Of a stretch of 64,000 nt of DNA, positions 27,635 through 37,510 are shown piece after piece. Source of the DNA: CBDCWA01 sp965223255 (GTDB lineage Bacteria; Pseudomonadota; Alphaproteobacteria; Rhizobiales; Hyphomicrobiaceae); assembly GCA_965223255.1 (NCBI GenBank), contig CBDCWA010000004.1, positions 496,001 through 560,000 of the forward strand, read 5' to 3'. Numbering within the stretch: position 1 is the first letter of the stretch; each line of letters starts with the position of its first letter. Made by a program: the position numbers and the translations under genes. The notes beneath the pieces are model-generated. The model had not been told where the DNA came from, searched no databases, and worked only from the letters and a program-made list of their open reading frames with translations.

Positions 27635-28996
27635 CTAAGCCGGCAACGGCACGCCCGTCGCTCGGAAAGCCGCACTTTGGCGCTCGCCGACCGCATCGAG
27701 CTGGAAGCCCTCGATAGTCTCGTTGAACGCCCGATACCAATTGAGCCGCGCGTCGAGATGCAGAAAAACCCCGCCCAGGCCAATAGCAGCCCGGTCCATG
27801 AACACGAACTCCCGCGGCACCGCCACGGGCCCCTTTTCCTTGAGGATCTTATGAACGGTGAACGCCTCTTTGCGCCCATAGGCACCCGGCGTTGTGCCTT
27901 CGGCAATGGTACGCACCCGATCGTCCAGCAGTGGGCCATAGATAAATTTGGCCCATATCGTCATGGCATCAATGAGATCCCTGTTCAGCCCTTTAAAGCC
28001 CCATGTTTCATAGGCATGCACCATTAGATCCCGATCGCCGCGCAACAGGCCGTTATAGAGATCGATCACACCCTGCACGAAACTGATCGCAAACGTCCGA
28101 ATGCAGCCATAATCTAAGAGATTGATGCCGACGGGCACCCCATCGTCCTCGAAGATTGTATAGTTCCCCAGGTGTGGATCCCCGTGGATTACGCCGTAAT
28201 GGCTGAAGGGATACCACCAGGCTTTGAACATTGCGCGCGCGATTGTATTGCGCTGATCCTCCGGATGCGACTTGTATTCGAGCAATCCGCGACCCTCACA
28301 CCAGCTCATGGTCAGCAAGCGACGCGATGACAGCTCCGGCAAGACTTCGGGGACGCGGATGTCAGGGGCGTCTTGCAGCATCAGGGCATAAAGCGCCATA
28401 TGCCGAGCCTCCAAATCATAATTGAGCTCTTCGCGTAAACGGGCAGCAATTTCACTCAGTATTTCGCGCGTATCGACGGCCGGGCTCATGCGGGCATGAA
28501 TGGCAAAAACAGTGCCGAGCTGGGCCACATCCGCCTCGACGGCTGATTCCATATCGGGATATTGCAACTTACAGGCCAGGGCCCGCCCGTCATGCGCTTC
28601 GGCCCGATGCACCTGCCCGAGCGAGGCCGAAGCCGCTGCAGACGTATCGAACGCGGCAAACTTGGTCTGCCAATCCGCCCCCAGCTCAGCCACCATCCGC
28701 CGCTTTACGAAAGCCGGGCCCATCGCCGGCGCCGCACTTTGAAGTTGCGACAACTCACGCGCATACTCCGCCGGAAGCGCTTCAGGAATGGTCGAGATCA
28801 GCTGGGCCACCTTCATGATCGGGCCCTTGAGGCCACCGAGTGCCGCCGCCAGATCCGCCGCCAATTTACTTTGATCACCTTGCACGCCAAGCAGGCGCTG
28901 GCCCGCAAGACGGGCTGCAACAGCACCGACATTGGTGCTGACCCGCACATACCGCGAAGCCCGCGCTGAAAACCGATTTCGCTCTTGATCGCTCAC
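27635..28996 (-). CDS. ABC1/UbiB-family atypical kinase
   Basis: Protein-kinase-like ATPase family linked to ubiquinone biosynthesis and lipid handling. From the GTG at 28996 it has 453 residues beginning MSDQERNRFSARASRYVRV; AAGGAG eight bases upstream selects this start over in-frame codons further out (to 29203). Motifs: KGPIMKVAQLIST (the KxGQ-like signature, with V-A-Q), SLGQVHRA glycine loop region, ACKLQYPDM with catalytic Lys, VIHGDPHLGNYTI catalytic loop and LLDYGCIR metal-binding Asp. It might support quinone synthesis, but it lacks other ubi neighbours. Confidence 0.87.
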   Translation of the reverse strand: MSDQERNRFSARASRYVRVSTNVGAVAARLAGQRLLGVQGDQSKLAADLAAALGGLKGPIMKVAQLISTIPEALPAEYARELSQLQSAAPAMGPAFVKRRMVAELGADWQTKFAAFDTSAAASASLGQVHRAEAHDGRALACKLQYPDMESAVEADVAQLGTVFAIHARMSPAVDTREILSEIAARLREELNYDLEARHMALYALMLQDAPDIRVPEVLPELSSRRLLTMSWCEGRGLLEYKSHPEDQRNTIARAMFKAWWYPFSHYGVIHGDPHLGNYTIFEDDGVPVGINLLDYGCIRTFAISFVQGVIDLYNGLLRGDRDLMVHAYETWGFKGLNRDLIDAMTIWAKFIYGPLLDDRVRTIAEGTTPGAYGRKEAFTVHKILKEKGPVAVPREFVFMDRAAIGLGGVFLHLDARLNWYRAFNETIEGFQLDAVGERQSAAFRATGVPLPA

Positions 28997-29341
28997 TAAT
29001 CCGCTCCTTACCCCTGAATTGGGGAGTGCCGTCGATGGCGTCCAGGGACTGCGACCATCCGCGATCGGCCAGAATACTCTGCTCGTGGGGCGACCATCTT
29101 CATGCGTCACGTTGGACCCATTGAGGCGATTTAGACTTAACGCACGAAGATCCAGTGTTCCCGCACGCGAATTCGCTACAGTGGGGTCCGATACGTTAAG
29201 CAAAGTCCTGGCGCAGCACAGTAAAAACCAAAACCACCATTCGCCAGTGGCAATCCCGGCTGAATGGCCTTACGTATGTTTCCATCATAAATATTTGTAC
29301 CGGCAAGGGCAGCGTCACGCACCCATTAGGACATCTCCGAA

Positions 29342-30361
29342 ATGGCTGACATCACAACCCGCAAGGATCAGCACATCTCGATCGTGCTTGATGAGGACGT
29401 AAAAGCCCGCAATGTCACAGCCGGCTTTGACGACATAACCTTCGCCCATGTTGCCCTGCCGGAATTGGACCTAAACGCGATCGACATTTCAGCCGAATTT
29501 TTGTCCCACCGGCTGGCGGCACCACTATTAATTAGTTCAATGACCGGCGGCCCCGCCCGCAGCGAAGCCATTAACCATCACATTGCGGAGGCTGCCCAGC
29601 ACCTCAAAATTGCATTCGGCGTCGGCTCGCAGCGCATTGCCCTCGAGCAGCAGGGTGCCGCCGGCTTCACCAAAAATCTGCGCAAGATCGCGCCTGACGT
29701 ACCAATCCTTGCCAATCTCGGCGGCGCCCAGCTCCGCGGCCCTGGCGGCATCGATCTTGCGCGCCGTGCCATTGATATGATTGAGGCAAATGCCATCATC
29801 ATTCACCTCAATCCCTTGCAGGAAGCGGTCCAGGAGGGTGGCGACACGGATTGGCGAAACCTTCGAGACACATTAGCAGGTCTTGTCGGCAAAAGTACGG
29901 TCCCTGTTATCGTCAAGGAAGTTGGATTTGGCATTTCCGGTGAGATCGCAAAAAAGCTCCTCACATGCGGGATAGCGCACATCGACGTCGCTGGCGCCGG
30001 CGGCACGAGTTGGGCTGCCGTGGAAGCGGCACGTGCCAAAGCACCACGAACGCGTGCTGTTGCCGAAGCGTTTCGCGATTGGGGTATTCCAACTGCCACA
30101 GCGATTCGCGATGTCAGCGCTCAATGCCCTGAAGCCATCATCATAGCATCTGGCGGCATTCGCGACGGGATTGACGCAGCCAAAGCCATCCATCTCGGCG
30201 CGACAGTTGTGGGCCAGGCCGCCTCGACCCTCGCTGCGGCACTGGAGAGTACAAAGGCGTTGGTCGAACACTTTGAAATTCTGGCTCAACAACTACGGAT
30301 TGCTTGCTTCTGCACCGGTAGTAAGGATTTGGCGGCCCTTAAGGCGGCCCGGCGCCTGTGA
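29342..30361 (+). CDS. fni: type 2 isopentenyl-diphosphate delta-isomerase
   Basis: FMN- and NADPH-dependent enzyme that interconverts IPP and DMAPP for isoprenoid synthesis. The 339 residues show the full pattern: TRKDQHISIVL at 6-16, LISSMTGG at 64-71, GVGSQRIALE, HLNPLQEAVQEGGDTDW near 157-173, VIVKEVGFGIS, DVAGAGGTSWAAVE and IIASGGIRDGIDAAKA. All are diagnostic for type 2 IDI. No mevalonate genes are in view, so it likely adjusts IPP:DMAPP from the MEP route. Start ATG follows a weak site. Confidence 0.95.
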   Translation: MADITTRKDQHISIVLDEDVKARNVTAGFDDITFAHVALPELDLNAIDISAEFLSHRLAAPLLISSMTGGPARSEAINHHIAEAAQHLKIAFGVGSQRIALEQQGAAGFTKNLRKIAPDVPILANLGGAQLRGPGGIDLARRAIDMIEANAIIIHLNPLQEAVQEGGDTDWRNLRDTLAGLVGKSTVPVIVKEVGFGISGEIAKKLLTCGIAHIDVAGAGGTSWAAVEAARAKAPRTRAVAEAFRDWGIPTATAIRDVSAQCPEAIIIASGGIRDGIDAAKAIHLGATVVGQAASTLAAALESTKALVEHFEILAQQLRIACFCTGSKDLAALKAARRL

Positions 30362-30391
30362 CGGCGACAAACGTCGGCGAGACGTTTATCC

Positions 30392-30760
30392 TCAAGGTTG
30401 TTGGCACACGCGCGAGATCGCCAGCGACAGGTCAGAGGTACAGCGGTGTTTGGGACCGCAGTAGAGACCATCGACCTTTGAAGCCACCACTATCCCCGCA
30501 CCATTTTGGCAGCGTACGATCATTTCAATGATCAAACCCTTATCGTGAGCCGCCTCAATCCGACCGGCACCGGTTGCCCATCGTGGATAACGGATAAAGC
30601 CCTTATGCGAAGGCGACGAATAAGTCCAATCGCTCGCCGATTGCGAAAGGTCACTATTGCGGTGGTGATCAACCGTTGTATTAGCTGCGGCTGTCATACC
30701 AAGAGCCACACTGCCTGTGACAACTACAATCGCCACAAGTGTACCTGCTGACTTGGCCAT
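30392..30760 (-). CDS. small exported protein, unknown
   Basis: A 122-aa protein with an N-terminal signal or anchor (LVAIVVVTGSVALGMTAAA, about 8-26). The mature part has SDWTYSSPSHKGFIRYP and four cysteines (RCQN, YCGP, RCTS, VCQQ) that could make two disulfides, typical of a periplasmic protein. GGAG lies 10 bases before the ATG. I do not recognise a named family. It converges with fni (30-base gap) and is transcribed alone. Confidence 0.7.
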   Translation of the reverse strand: MAKSAGTLVAIVVVTGSVALGMTAAANTTVDHHRNSDLSQSASDWTYSSPSHKGFIRYPRWATGAGRIEAAHDKGLIIEMIVRCQNGAGIVVASKVDGLYCGPKHRCTSDLSLAISRVCQQP

Positions 30761-30943
30761 TGTCCCTGTACTCCGACCTTTAAGTATGCCGCTACCGACA
30801 ACCGCACGTGTTGAATAAGTACCAGGTCACAGCACCTCATTGGTCACAATGAGACAATGCATAAGAGTTTGTAAGGTTAATCCGTAAACCCCATAGTCCA
30901 CTGAGTGTTAATCAAATTTGACGGTCTCAAGAATTGGATTTTG

Positions 30944-32803
30944 CTAACCATCGACATCCATCGCTTCGAGTTCGTCAATCAACCCCTCCAACACCCTAAG
31001 CCCCTTGCTCCAAAACTCTGGATCGCTGGCATCAAGCCCGAACGGTGCCAACAAGTCAGAGTGATGCTTTGAGCCACCTGCTTTGAGCATGTCGAAATAT
31101 TTACCGACAAAACCAGGATGCGCTTCTTCATAGAGGGCATAAAGCGAGTTCACCAAACAATCCCCGAAGGCATAGGCATAGACATAGAACGGTGCATGGA
31201 TGAAATGGGGAATATACGCCCAATACACCTCATAGCCTGGATTTAGCGTGACCGCCGACCCTAACGAGGTCCGTTGTACATCGAGCCAAAACGCATTGAG
31301 CTCCTCGGTTGTCAACTCGCCCTGTCGGCGTCCTTCATGAACCTTACGCTCGAACTGATAAAACGCGATTTGGCGCACGACGGTATTGATCATATCCTCA
31401 ACTTTGCCGGCCAATAATGCCTTGCGCTCCTTTGGATCCGTCGCATCCTTAAGTAGAGCTTTGAAGGTCAGCATTTCACCGAAAACCGAGGCAGTCTCTG
31501 CCAGCGTCAAAGGTGTATGGGCCAACAATGGCCCCTGCCCTGCGGCCAGCACCTGGTGCACGCCATGTCCCAGCTCATGGGCAAGCGTCATGACATCACG
31601 TGATTTACCTTGATAGTTCAACAATACATAAGGGTGCGCTGACGGCACACTCGGATGCGCGAAGGCCCCCGGCGCCTTACCCGGACGCACCGGCGCATCG
31701 ATCCAACGACGATCGAAAAATCGCTGTGCAATGTCCGACATACCGGTATCGAACCCGCTATAGGCATTGAGCACGATCTCACGTGCTTCCTGCCAAGGGA
31801 TCTCGCGCTCCGGCTTTTCGGGCAATGGCGCATTTCGATCCCAATAATTCAAGGCATCGACGCCAAGCCACTTTGCTTTCATCGCATAATAGCGATGCGA
31901 CAATCGCGGATAGGCTGCATTGACCGCTTCGACCAAGGCATTGACGACAGGTGCCTCGACGCGATTGCCGAGATGCCGTCCATCGGCAACATCATCGAAG
32001 CCGCGCCAACGGTCAGATATCTCCTTGTCCTTTGCAAGGGTGTTAGTGATCAGCGAGAAAAGCCTGACATTATCTCCAAATACCCGTGCCAGAGCCTCGG
32101 CCCCGGCTTTGCGTTTTTCGCCATCGCTGCTCGACAATAGATTGAGCGTCGGCTCAAGCCCCAGCGGCTCGGCTTCACCCACCACATCAAAGCGCAAAGC
32201 GGTCATTGTCTCATCAAACAGACGGTTCCACGCGCCCCGCGCCGTCTGAGCTTTCTCATGGAACAACTGCTCCAGCCGCTCTTCCAATTGATAGGGTTTT
32301 TCTTTGCGCAAATCATCGAACCAGGGCTTATATTTCGCCAGATCGGGATGCGAAAGGGCGCTTGCCAATGTCTGCTCTTCGATTTGGTTGATCTCGAGTT
32401 CAAAAAAGATGAGATCTGATGAAATGCGCGTTAGGTGCTCCATAACATCGCCGTGGAACTTCGCCAGATCTTCGTTGGAGCGGTCGCCTGCATAGAGGAG
32501 ACCGGCATAAGACCCGAGTTTCCCCATACGATCGGATAGCGCTTCATACGCCTTCACGGCTGCTGCCAGGCGCGCGCCATCTGTGGCGCATTCGCCGAGC
32601 TTTCCTTGAAAGTCGTCCTTCAGCTGCCGGGCATCACGCTCCGCCTGTTCAAGATCTTGCGCCACCTCTGGCGCATCCGGCGAAGAATAGAGATCATTAA
32701 GGTTCCACTCCGGCAGCTCACCAAGAGTGGCGTGAGATACGCCCGACCCATTGCTCACCGGCGATGTAAAGCGTTCGTTAACCCCGCGACACCAATTCGT
32801 CAT
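30944..32803 (-). CDS. pepF: oligoendopeptidase F, M3 family
   Basis: Zinc metallopeptidase that cleaves cytosolic oligopeptides. 619 residues from the ATG at 32803; GAGG eight bases upstream supports this start over the ATG at 32836. Motifs: ELPEWNLNDLYSSPDAPEV at the N-terminus (oligoendopeptidase F opening), TLAHELGHGVHQVL zinc site (HExGH) about residue 395, the third ligand in LAETASVFGEM, and late DCLVNSLYALYEE with substrate-binding YVYAYAFGD. Single gene, divergent from a response regulator. Secure. Confidence 0.95.
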   Translation of the reverse strand: MTNWCRGVNERFTSPVSNGSGVSHATLGELPEWNLNDLYSSPDAPEVAQDLEQAERDARQLKDDFQGKLGECATDGARLAAAVKAYEALSDRMGKLGSYAGLLYAGDRSNEDLAKFHGDVMEHLTRISSDLIFFELEINQIEEQTLASALSHPDLAKYKPWFDDLRKEKPYQLEERLEQLFHEKAQTARGAWNRLFDETMTALRFDVVGEAEPLGLEPTLNLLSSSDGEKRKAGAEALARVFGDNVRLFSLITNTLAKDKEISDRWRGFDDVADGRHLGNRVEAPVVNALVEAVNAAYPRLSHRYYAMKAKWLGVDALNYWDRNAPLPEKPEREIPWQEAREIVLNAYSGFDTGMSDIAQRFFDRRWIDAPVRPGKAPGAFAHPSVPSAHPYVLLNYQGKSRDVMTLAHELGHGVHQVLAAGQGPLLAHTPLTLAETASVFGEMLTFKALLKDATDPKERKALLAGKVEDMINTVVRQIAFYQFERKVHEGRRQGELTTEELNAFWLDVQRTSLGSAVTLNPGYEVYWAYIPHFIHAPFYVYAYAFGDCLVNSLYALYEEAHPGFVGKYFDMLKAGGSKHHSDLLAPFGLDASDPEFWSKGLRVLEGLIDELEAMDVDG

Positions 32804-33121
32804 TTCGTGCACCTCTATTGCGCCCAGCAGTTTCAATCCGTTGTGAATTCAGCGCCCATCGTCCAAAGAAAATTCCAACTCTAATCGGTTCTGCGATCGA
32901 AATAAGCCCTAGTTTGCAGCCTTTACGACCTATCCCGCAAGAAAAGGGCGTCACGTTGATCCCATTTGCAACGCTCTATTTACCGTTATCTGCCATTCTC
33001 TGGGAGAATTTTTGCGGCTGCAGAGAATTCCGCTACCGCATCTACCGGCTGCACTGAACGCAGCCGGCACTACCCAAAAGTGTGTATCAAGTAAGTTAAG
33101 TGCGTAGAGTAAGAGTATCAA

Positions 33122-34633
33122 ATGCCTAAGCGCATCCTTATCGTCGATGACGAGCCGACCCAACGCCGCGTTCTGGAAGAAGCAATAAAGCGCTTTGGGT
33201 ATCCAACGCAAACCGTCTCGACCGGCGATCAAGCCCTCGACATCTTGTGTGACGCGGCCACAGCCGACAAAATTTCGCTTGTCCTGCTCGATCTTGTCAT
33301 GCCAGGCACCAGTGGTATCGACGTTCTCGCGCGTCTCAAAGAGCTTGCCTGCGCCCCGCCCGTTATAGTGCTGACGGCCAACGGGTCGATCGACACGGCG
33401 ATCTCTGCGATGCGTGCAGGCGCGGTAGATTTTGTGGTCAAGCCGGCAAGTCCGGAGCGCCTCGAGGTCTCCATCAAGAGCGCCCTGAAGATCGAGGCCC
33501 TGCGTGGCGAAATCACACGCATTCAAAAGACAGCGAACGGCGAGCTTTCGTTTGCAAACATTGTCGCGCGCAGCGAAGGTATGGAGCGTGTCGCCGCCCT
33601 CGGCCAGCGCGCCGCCGCCTCAAACATTCCGGTATTGATCGAAGGTGAATCCGGAGTTGGCAAAGAACTGATCGCCCGCGCCATTCAGGGCGAAAGCGAG
33701 CGCGCCGGCCAGCCCTTTGTCACCGTCAACTGCGGTGCATTGCCGGAAAATCTTGTCGAAAGTATCTTGTTTGGCCACGAGCGTGGGGCGTTTACCGGCG
33801 CCACGGACCGCCGCATCGGCAAGTTCGAGGAAGCCAGCGGCGGCACCCTGTTCCTGGATGAGATCGGCGAGTTGCCCCTCGATGCACAGGTCAAACTATT
33901 GCGCGCCCTGCAGGAAGGTGAGATTGATCCGATCGGTGCCAAACGGCCGACCAAGGTGGATATCCGCCTCATCTCTGCCACCAACCGCAACATGATTGAT
34001 CTGGTCCAAGAAGGAAAATTCCGCGAAGACCTTTACTATCGCTTGAACGTCTATCCGATCATGGTGCCTGCACTGCGCGATCGTGCCGACGATATAAGCG
34101 AGCTGGCCCATCATTTTATAACCCGCATAGCAGCCGAGGAAGGCAAGCGCATCACCGGCATCGCGCCGGATGCCCTTGAACTCCTCAATCGCTACACTTG
34201 GCCAGGTAATGTCAGACAGTTGGAAAACGCCATTTTCCGGGCCGTAGTGCTGGCCGACGGTGCCGAACTGACGGTTGCCGAATTCCCGCAGATCGCGGCC
34301 CACGTCGAAGGCTTCACGCCGACGGTACCCGCCATCCCGGCACACGATCCCAATAAAGACATCTATACCGGACCTGCCCTGATCGGCGCCGAGGCGACAG
34401 TGCCTTCCACTGTTCAGCTGACTGAGCGCTCCGGTCAATCCTCAGTCGGCATTCCCGCCATCTCTGAGGACGGCGATGTGCGCTCCCTTGATGCCATTGA
34501 AGCTGATATGATACGCCTTGCATTGGGCCGTTATCGCGGCCATATGACAGAGGTGGCAAAACGTCTGGGCATTGGCCGCTCAACGCTCTACCGCAAGATG
34601 CAGGAATACGGTCTCGAGCCTCGGGCAAACTAA
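33122..34633 (+). CDS. sigma-54-dependent response regulator (NtrC type)
   Basis: Phosphorylation-controlled activator of sigma-54 promoters, 503 residues. Receiver domain 1-120 with acidic pocket D9/D10, phospho-acceptor D57 in LLDLVMPG and K107 in VVKPA. AAA+ domain about 145-385 with Walker A GESGVGKE (174-181), intact GAFTGA loop (222-227) for contact with sigma-54, Walker B GTLFLDEIGELPL, and NVRQLENAIFR. C-terminal Fis-type helix-turn-helix MTEVAKRLGIGRSTLYRKMQEYG, with a long low-complexity linker before it. No partner kinase is adjacent; targets unknown. An L,D-transpeptidase gene follows. Confidence 0.95.
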   Translation: MPKRILIVDDEPTQRRVLEEAIKRFGYPTQTVSTGDQALDILCDAATADKISLVLLDLVMPGTSGIDVLARLKELACAPPVIVLTANGSIDTAISAMRAGAVDFVVKPASPERLEVSIKSALKIEALRGEITRIQKTANGELSFANIVARSEGMERVAALGQRAAASNIPVLIEGESGVGKELIARAIQGESERAGQPFVTVNCGALPENLVESILFGHERGAFTGATDRRIGKFEEASGGTLFLDEIGELPLDAQVKLLRALQEGEIDPIGAKRPTKVDIRLISATNRNMIDLVQEGKFREDLYYRLNVYPIMVPALRDRADDISELAHHFITRIAAEEGKRITGIAPDALELLNRYTWPGNVRQLENAIFRAVVLADGAELTVAEFPQIAAHVEGFTPTVPAIPAHDPNKDIYTGPALIGAEATVPSTVQLTERSGQSSVGIPAISEDGDVRSLDAIEADMIRLALGRYRGHMTEVAKRLGIGRSTLYRKMQEYGLEPRAN

Positions 34634-34814
34634 AGCGGTCAATATTTCTCCTAAGATCACTGCCATTGGTTAGCATTGATCGGTGCTCTGCACGTGCGGC
34701 ATGCCTGCAACAGCTGCTGGCAACCCTTCACAAGCGGAACACGATCGTGCGATCACGCATGGACCCCATGCGTGCGGATCAGTAAGGTGGCCGCGCTCAA
34801 AGGAGGCCCGTCGC

Positions 34815-36455
34815 ATGCGACCATTTCGGATTTTTATTGGCATTTTGGCTTGCGCCGCTGTTTTTTACCGCCCAGCACTCGCTCTTGAACCTGGCATTCC
34901 CGATCGTTTCATTGAGGCCAAGGATGTGGCCGGCATCCAGTTCCTGCGCCGCCTGAGTGGTCGCGACTGGCCATCGACGACAGGCAACATCCGCCAGAAA
35001 ATCGTTAACTTTTATGCTGGCCGCAATAACAAACCCGTGTGGACGAGCGCATCCGGTCTGACGCCACGCGCCAAACGCGTAATCGCCGAAATCCAAAAAG
35101 CGGGCCAATGGGGTCTGCGAGCAACCGATTACGACGTACCCAACCCGAATATTGACCTCACCGATTCGGAAGCCAGATTTGAAGCGGAGATCCAACTTTC
35201 GGTGGCAGTCCTCAAATACGCCCGCGATGCACGTGGCGGGCGTTACGATCCCAAACGTCTATCGATCTATATCGACCGTACACCAACTTTCTTGCCCGCC
35301 GATATCGTACTGACAACGTTGGAAAGATCCCCCAATGTAGAAACGGCCCTGCAGGGCTTTCATCCCCAGCACCCGCAATTTGAAAGACTGCGCAAGCTGT
35401 ATTTGAAGCTGCGCTCAACCAGCGTGGAAGACTTCAATCGCAACCGTGAAGACGCCGAACGCGCCGATGAGGATGCACCGGACGCGACATCCAAAAAACG
35501 ACGCAGACAAAAGAGCAAGAAGAAGAATCGCAGGAAGGATCCTCGCAAACTTGCCCAGCGCGTGCTCTACAATATGGAGATGTGGCGCTGGATGCCACCA
35601 AAGCTTGGCAATTATTACATTCAGTCCAATGTTCCTGAGTTTAAGTTCCGCATCGTCAAGAGTGACCGCGTAATTCACGAAGAGCGCTTGATTACCGGCA
35701 AAGTTAAAAATCAAACGTCGATCTTCTCCGACGAAATGGAAACTGTTGTGTTTCATCCCTTCTGGGGGGTACCCAACAGCATTAAGGTCAAGGAACTATT
35801 GCCAGGTCTTTTGAACGGCCGGGATACTTTGGCGAAAAACGGCCTGCGCATGAAGTACCGGGGTCGTGAGGTCGAACCTTTTGAGGTTGATTGGACCTCC
35901 ACGGACATCCGCAATTTCCATGTCTACCAGCCACCGGGAACCAAAAACGCACTAGGAGTTGTAAAGTTCCTGTTTCCCAATGCACATCAGATCTACATGC
36001 ACGACACACCAACCAAGCACCTGTTTAAGCGTTCGGTTCGGGCCTATAGTCATGGGTGTATGCGGGTTCGCAATCCGGTGCGTTTTGCTGAAATTCTACT
36101 TGCCAACGACAAGGGTTGGGGGCCTGACAAAATTGCCAGCATCATTCGTGATGGGCCCGAAAATAATAATGTCCGCCTGTCGAAGAAAGTACCCGTTCAC
36201 GTGACCTACTTTACGGTAACCGTCGATAAGAACGGTAAGGCCAAATACTTCCGTGACATTTATGGACACGAAAAGCGCATTAAACTCGGCTTGGAAGGCA
36301 AAGCCCACACCATAGTCCTGAAGAAGCAAAACCTGGATAAGCTGGTCAATGCGTCACTCCGCAGACCGGCCGATGATGATGATCATCCAAGCTTCTTCTC
36401 GCGCTCACGGCGCACCGACCCCAATTGGGCCCGCAACATCTTCGGCCTGGACTAA
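34815..36455 (+). CDS. L,D-transpeptidase, YcbB-like
   Basis: Periplasmic enzyme making 3-3 peptidoglycan cross-links. 546 residues from the ATG at 34815, chosen because AAAGGAGG lies eight bases upstream and the start yields a clean signal peptide (FRIFIGILACAAVFYRPALA, cleavage after ALA); an in-frame ATG at 34683 would bury it. Layout: N-terminal domain (about 30-240) as in YcbB, a highly basic segment near 230-260 (KKRRRQKSKKKNRRK), then the YkuD catalytic domain with MHDTPTKHLFKRSVRAYSHGCMRV; C415 is the nucleophile. The very basic insert is unusual and may bind wall polymers. Confidence 0.92.
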   Translation: MRPFRIFIGILACAAVFYRPALALEPGIPDRFIEAKDVAGIQFLRRLSGRDWPSTTGNIRQKIVNFYAGRNNKPVWTSASGLTPRAKRVIAEIQKAGQWGLRATDYDVPNPNIDLTDSEARFEAEIQLSVAVLKYARDARGGRYDPKRLSIYIDRTPTFLPADIVLTTLERSPNVETALQGFHPQHPQFERLRKLYLKLRSTSVEDFNRNREDAERADEDAPDATSKKRRRQKSKKKNRRKDPRKLAQRVLYNMEMWRWMPPKLGNYYIQSNVPEFKFRIVKSDRVIHEERLITGKVKNQTSIFSDEMETVVFHPFWGVPNSIKVKELLPGLLNGRDTLAKNGLRMKYRGREVEPFEVDWTSTDIRNFHVYQPPGTKNALGVVKFLFPNAHQIYMHDTPTKHLFKRSVRAYSHGCMRVRNPVRFAEILLANDKGWGPDKIASIIRDGPENNNVRLSKKVPVHVTYFTVTVDKNGKAKYFRDIYGHEKRIKLGLEGKAHTIVLKKQNLDKLVNASLRRPADDDDHPSFFSRSRRTDPNWARNIFGLD

Positions 36456-36525
36456 TGACTATCGATCGAGGCTAGCAGGAACGCCGTCTGCCGGCATCAA
36501 AACCTGCCAGCATCGGCCTAGGGTG

Positions 36526-36545
36526 CAAGCCACACAAGTGGCTTG
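36526..36545. terminator. hairpin in convergent spacer, possible terminator
   Basis: CAAGCCAC, 4-base loop, GTGGCTTG: a perfect 8-bp stem between the convergent L,D-transpeptidase and gapR genes. No T-run follows on either strand, so it is at best a weak or Rho-assisted terminator. Confidence 0.4.
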
Positions 36546-36568
36546 ACACCGCGGTTATCGGCGACCGG

Positions 36569-36850
36569 CTATTCAGCCGCCATCATCGCCTCACGCTGAT
36601 CATCTTCAAGCATACCAAGCGCATGCAAGTAGGTCGCCAGAACGGCTTCTTCCTCCTGACGATCCGTCATGCTCTTTTTTCTAAGTCGAATGACCTGGCG
36701 CAAAACCTTCACATCGAAACCTACCGCCTTGGCTTCTGTGAACTTATCCCTGATATCATCAGCAATGGCTTTTTTTTCTTCTTCTAGTCGTTCGATCTGA
36801 GCAACGAACTGGCGAAGATGTTTTTGCGCAGAATCCTGAAGCGCTGTCAT
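36569..36850 (-). CDS. gapR: GapR-like nucleoid protein (DUF2312)
   Basis: Small DNA-binding protein of the DUF2312 family; in Caulobacter GapR forms clamps on overtwisted DNA ahead of replication and transcription. The 93 residues are helical: a coiled-coil region LRQFVAQIERLEEEKKAIAD (about 12-31), then KAVGFDVKVLRQVIRLRKK (41-59) and RQEEEAVLATYLHALGM (about 64-80), which match the family core. GGGGTAGG precedes the ATG. Monocistronic. Family assignment is secure; the name follows the Caulobacter protein. Confidence 0.9.
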   Translation of the reverse strand: MTALQDSAQKHLRQFVAQIERLEEEKKAIADDIRDKFTEAKAVGFDVKVLRQVIRLRKKSMTDRQEEEAVLATYLHALGMLEDDQREAMMAAE

Positions 36851-37166
36851 GACAACCTACCCCTCAAAACAATGACCAGAGCATGCCAAGTATAAACGAA
36901 GACATGCCCTAAAGACGCTTCACCGTGAGTACGTAATACACTTGCAACGCCGAACCTAACCCTCTAGGTGAGACACACGACGAGACCATGATTCGCGCGA
37001 CATCGCGAGCCCCCTTGTAGCGCAGCCAGTCGGCCGGTTCGCGATGTGCAGTCTTGATCCCGCTCCGCCCCTTTATCGCGAGCGCGCTTGATCGACAAGG
37101 TATGTCAGCACTTGCCGTGAGAGTTATCCCCGCAACCCACTGCTTTGACGCGCCAACCCACCCTAA
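36851..37166. other. intergenic region with no recognised gene
   Basis: 316 bases between two leftward genes, upstream of gapR. I see no open frame of note, tRNA, or intrinsic terminator. It must hold the gapR promoter, but no clear -35/-10 pair could be selected. Confidence 0.5.
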
Positions 37167-37475
37167 TCAATGATCCTCGGGCTTGTTTTTCTCAAAGGCG
37201 GCCAATTGCTCGGGCGTGGCCTCTTTTTGATAACGCTCCCGCCACTCAACAAACGGCATTCCGTAAATGATTTCGCGCGCTTCATCCTTCGACAGATTAT
37301 GGCCCGCTTCACTCGCGGCATCTTGATACCAATTCGACAGGCAATTGCGGCAGAATCCGGCCAAATTCATCATGTCGATATTCTGAACATCGGTTCGATT
37401 TCGCAGATGCTCGACCAAGCGCCGAAACGCGGCCGCTTCGAGTTCAGTTTGTGTTGCCTTATCAAATGATTGCAT
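37167..37475 (-). CDS. DUF1244 family protein
   Basis: A 102-aa cytosolic protein of a widespread proteobacterial family with unknown role. Helical throughout; signature segments NLAGFCRNCLSNWYQ (about 41-55, two nearby cysteines) and YGMPFVEWRERYQKEAT (about 75-91). AGGAGG sits 6 bases before the ATG at 37475; the in-frame TTG at 37490 contains that site and is not the start. Followed 30-40 bases later, in the opposite order of transcription, by the N-formylglutamate amidohydrolase-like gene, so it is probably the promoter-distal gene of that operon. Confidence 0.9.
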   Translation of the reverse strand: MQSFDKATQTELEAAAFRRLVEHLRNRTDVQNIDMMNLAGFCRNCLSNWYQDAASEAGHNLSKDEAREIIYGMPFVEWRERYQKEATPEQLAAFEKNKPEDH

Positions 37476-37510
37476 TTTCTCCTCCTTCAATCAGTCCAAT
37501 CATGTCGCCA

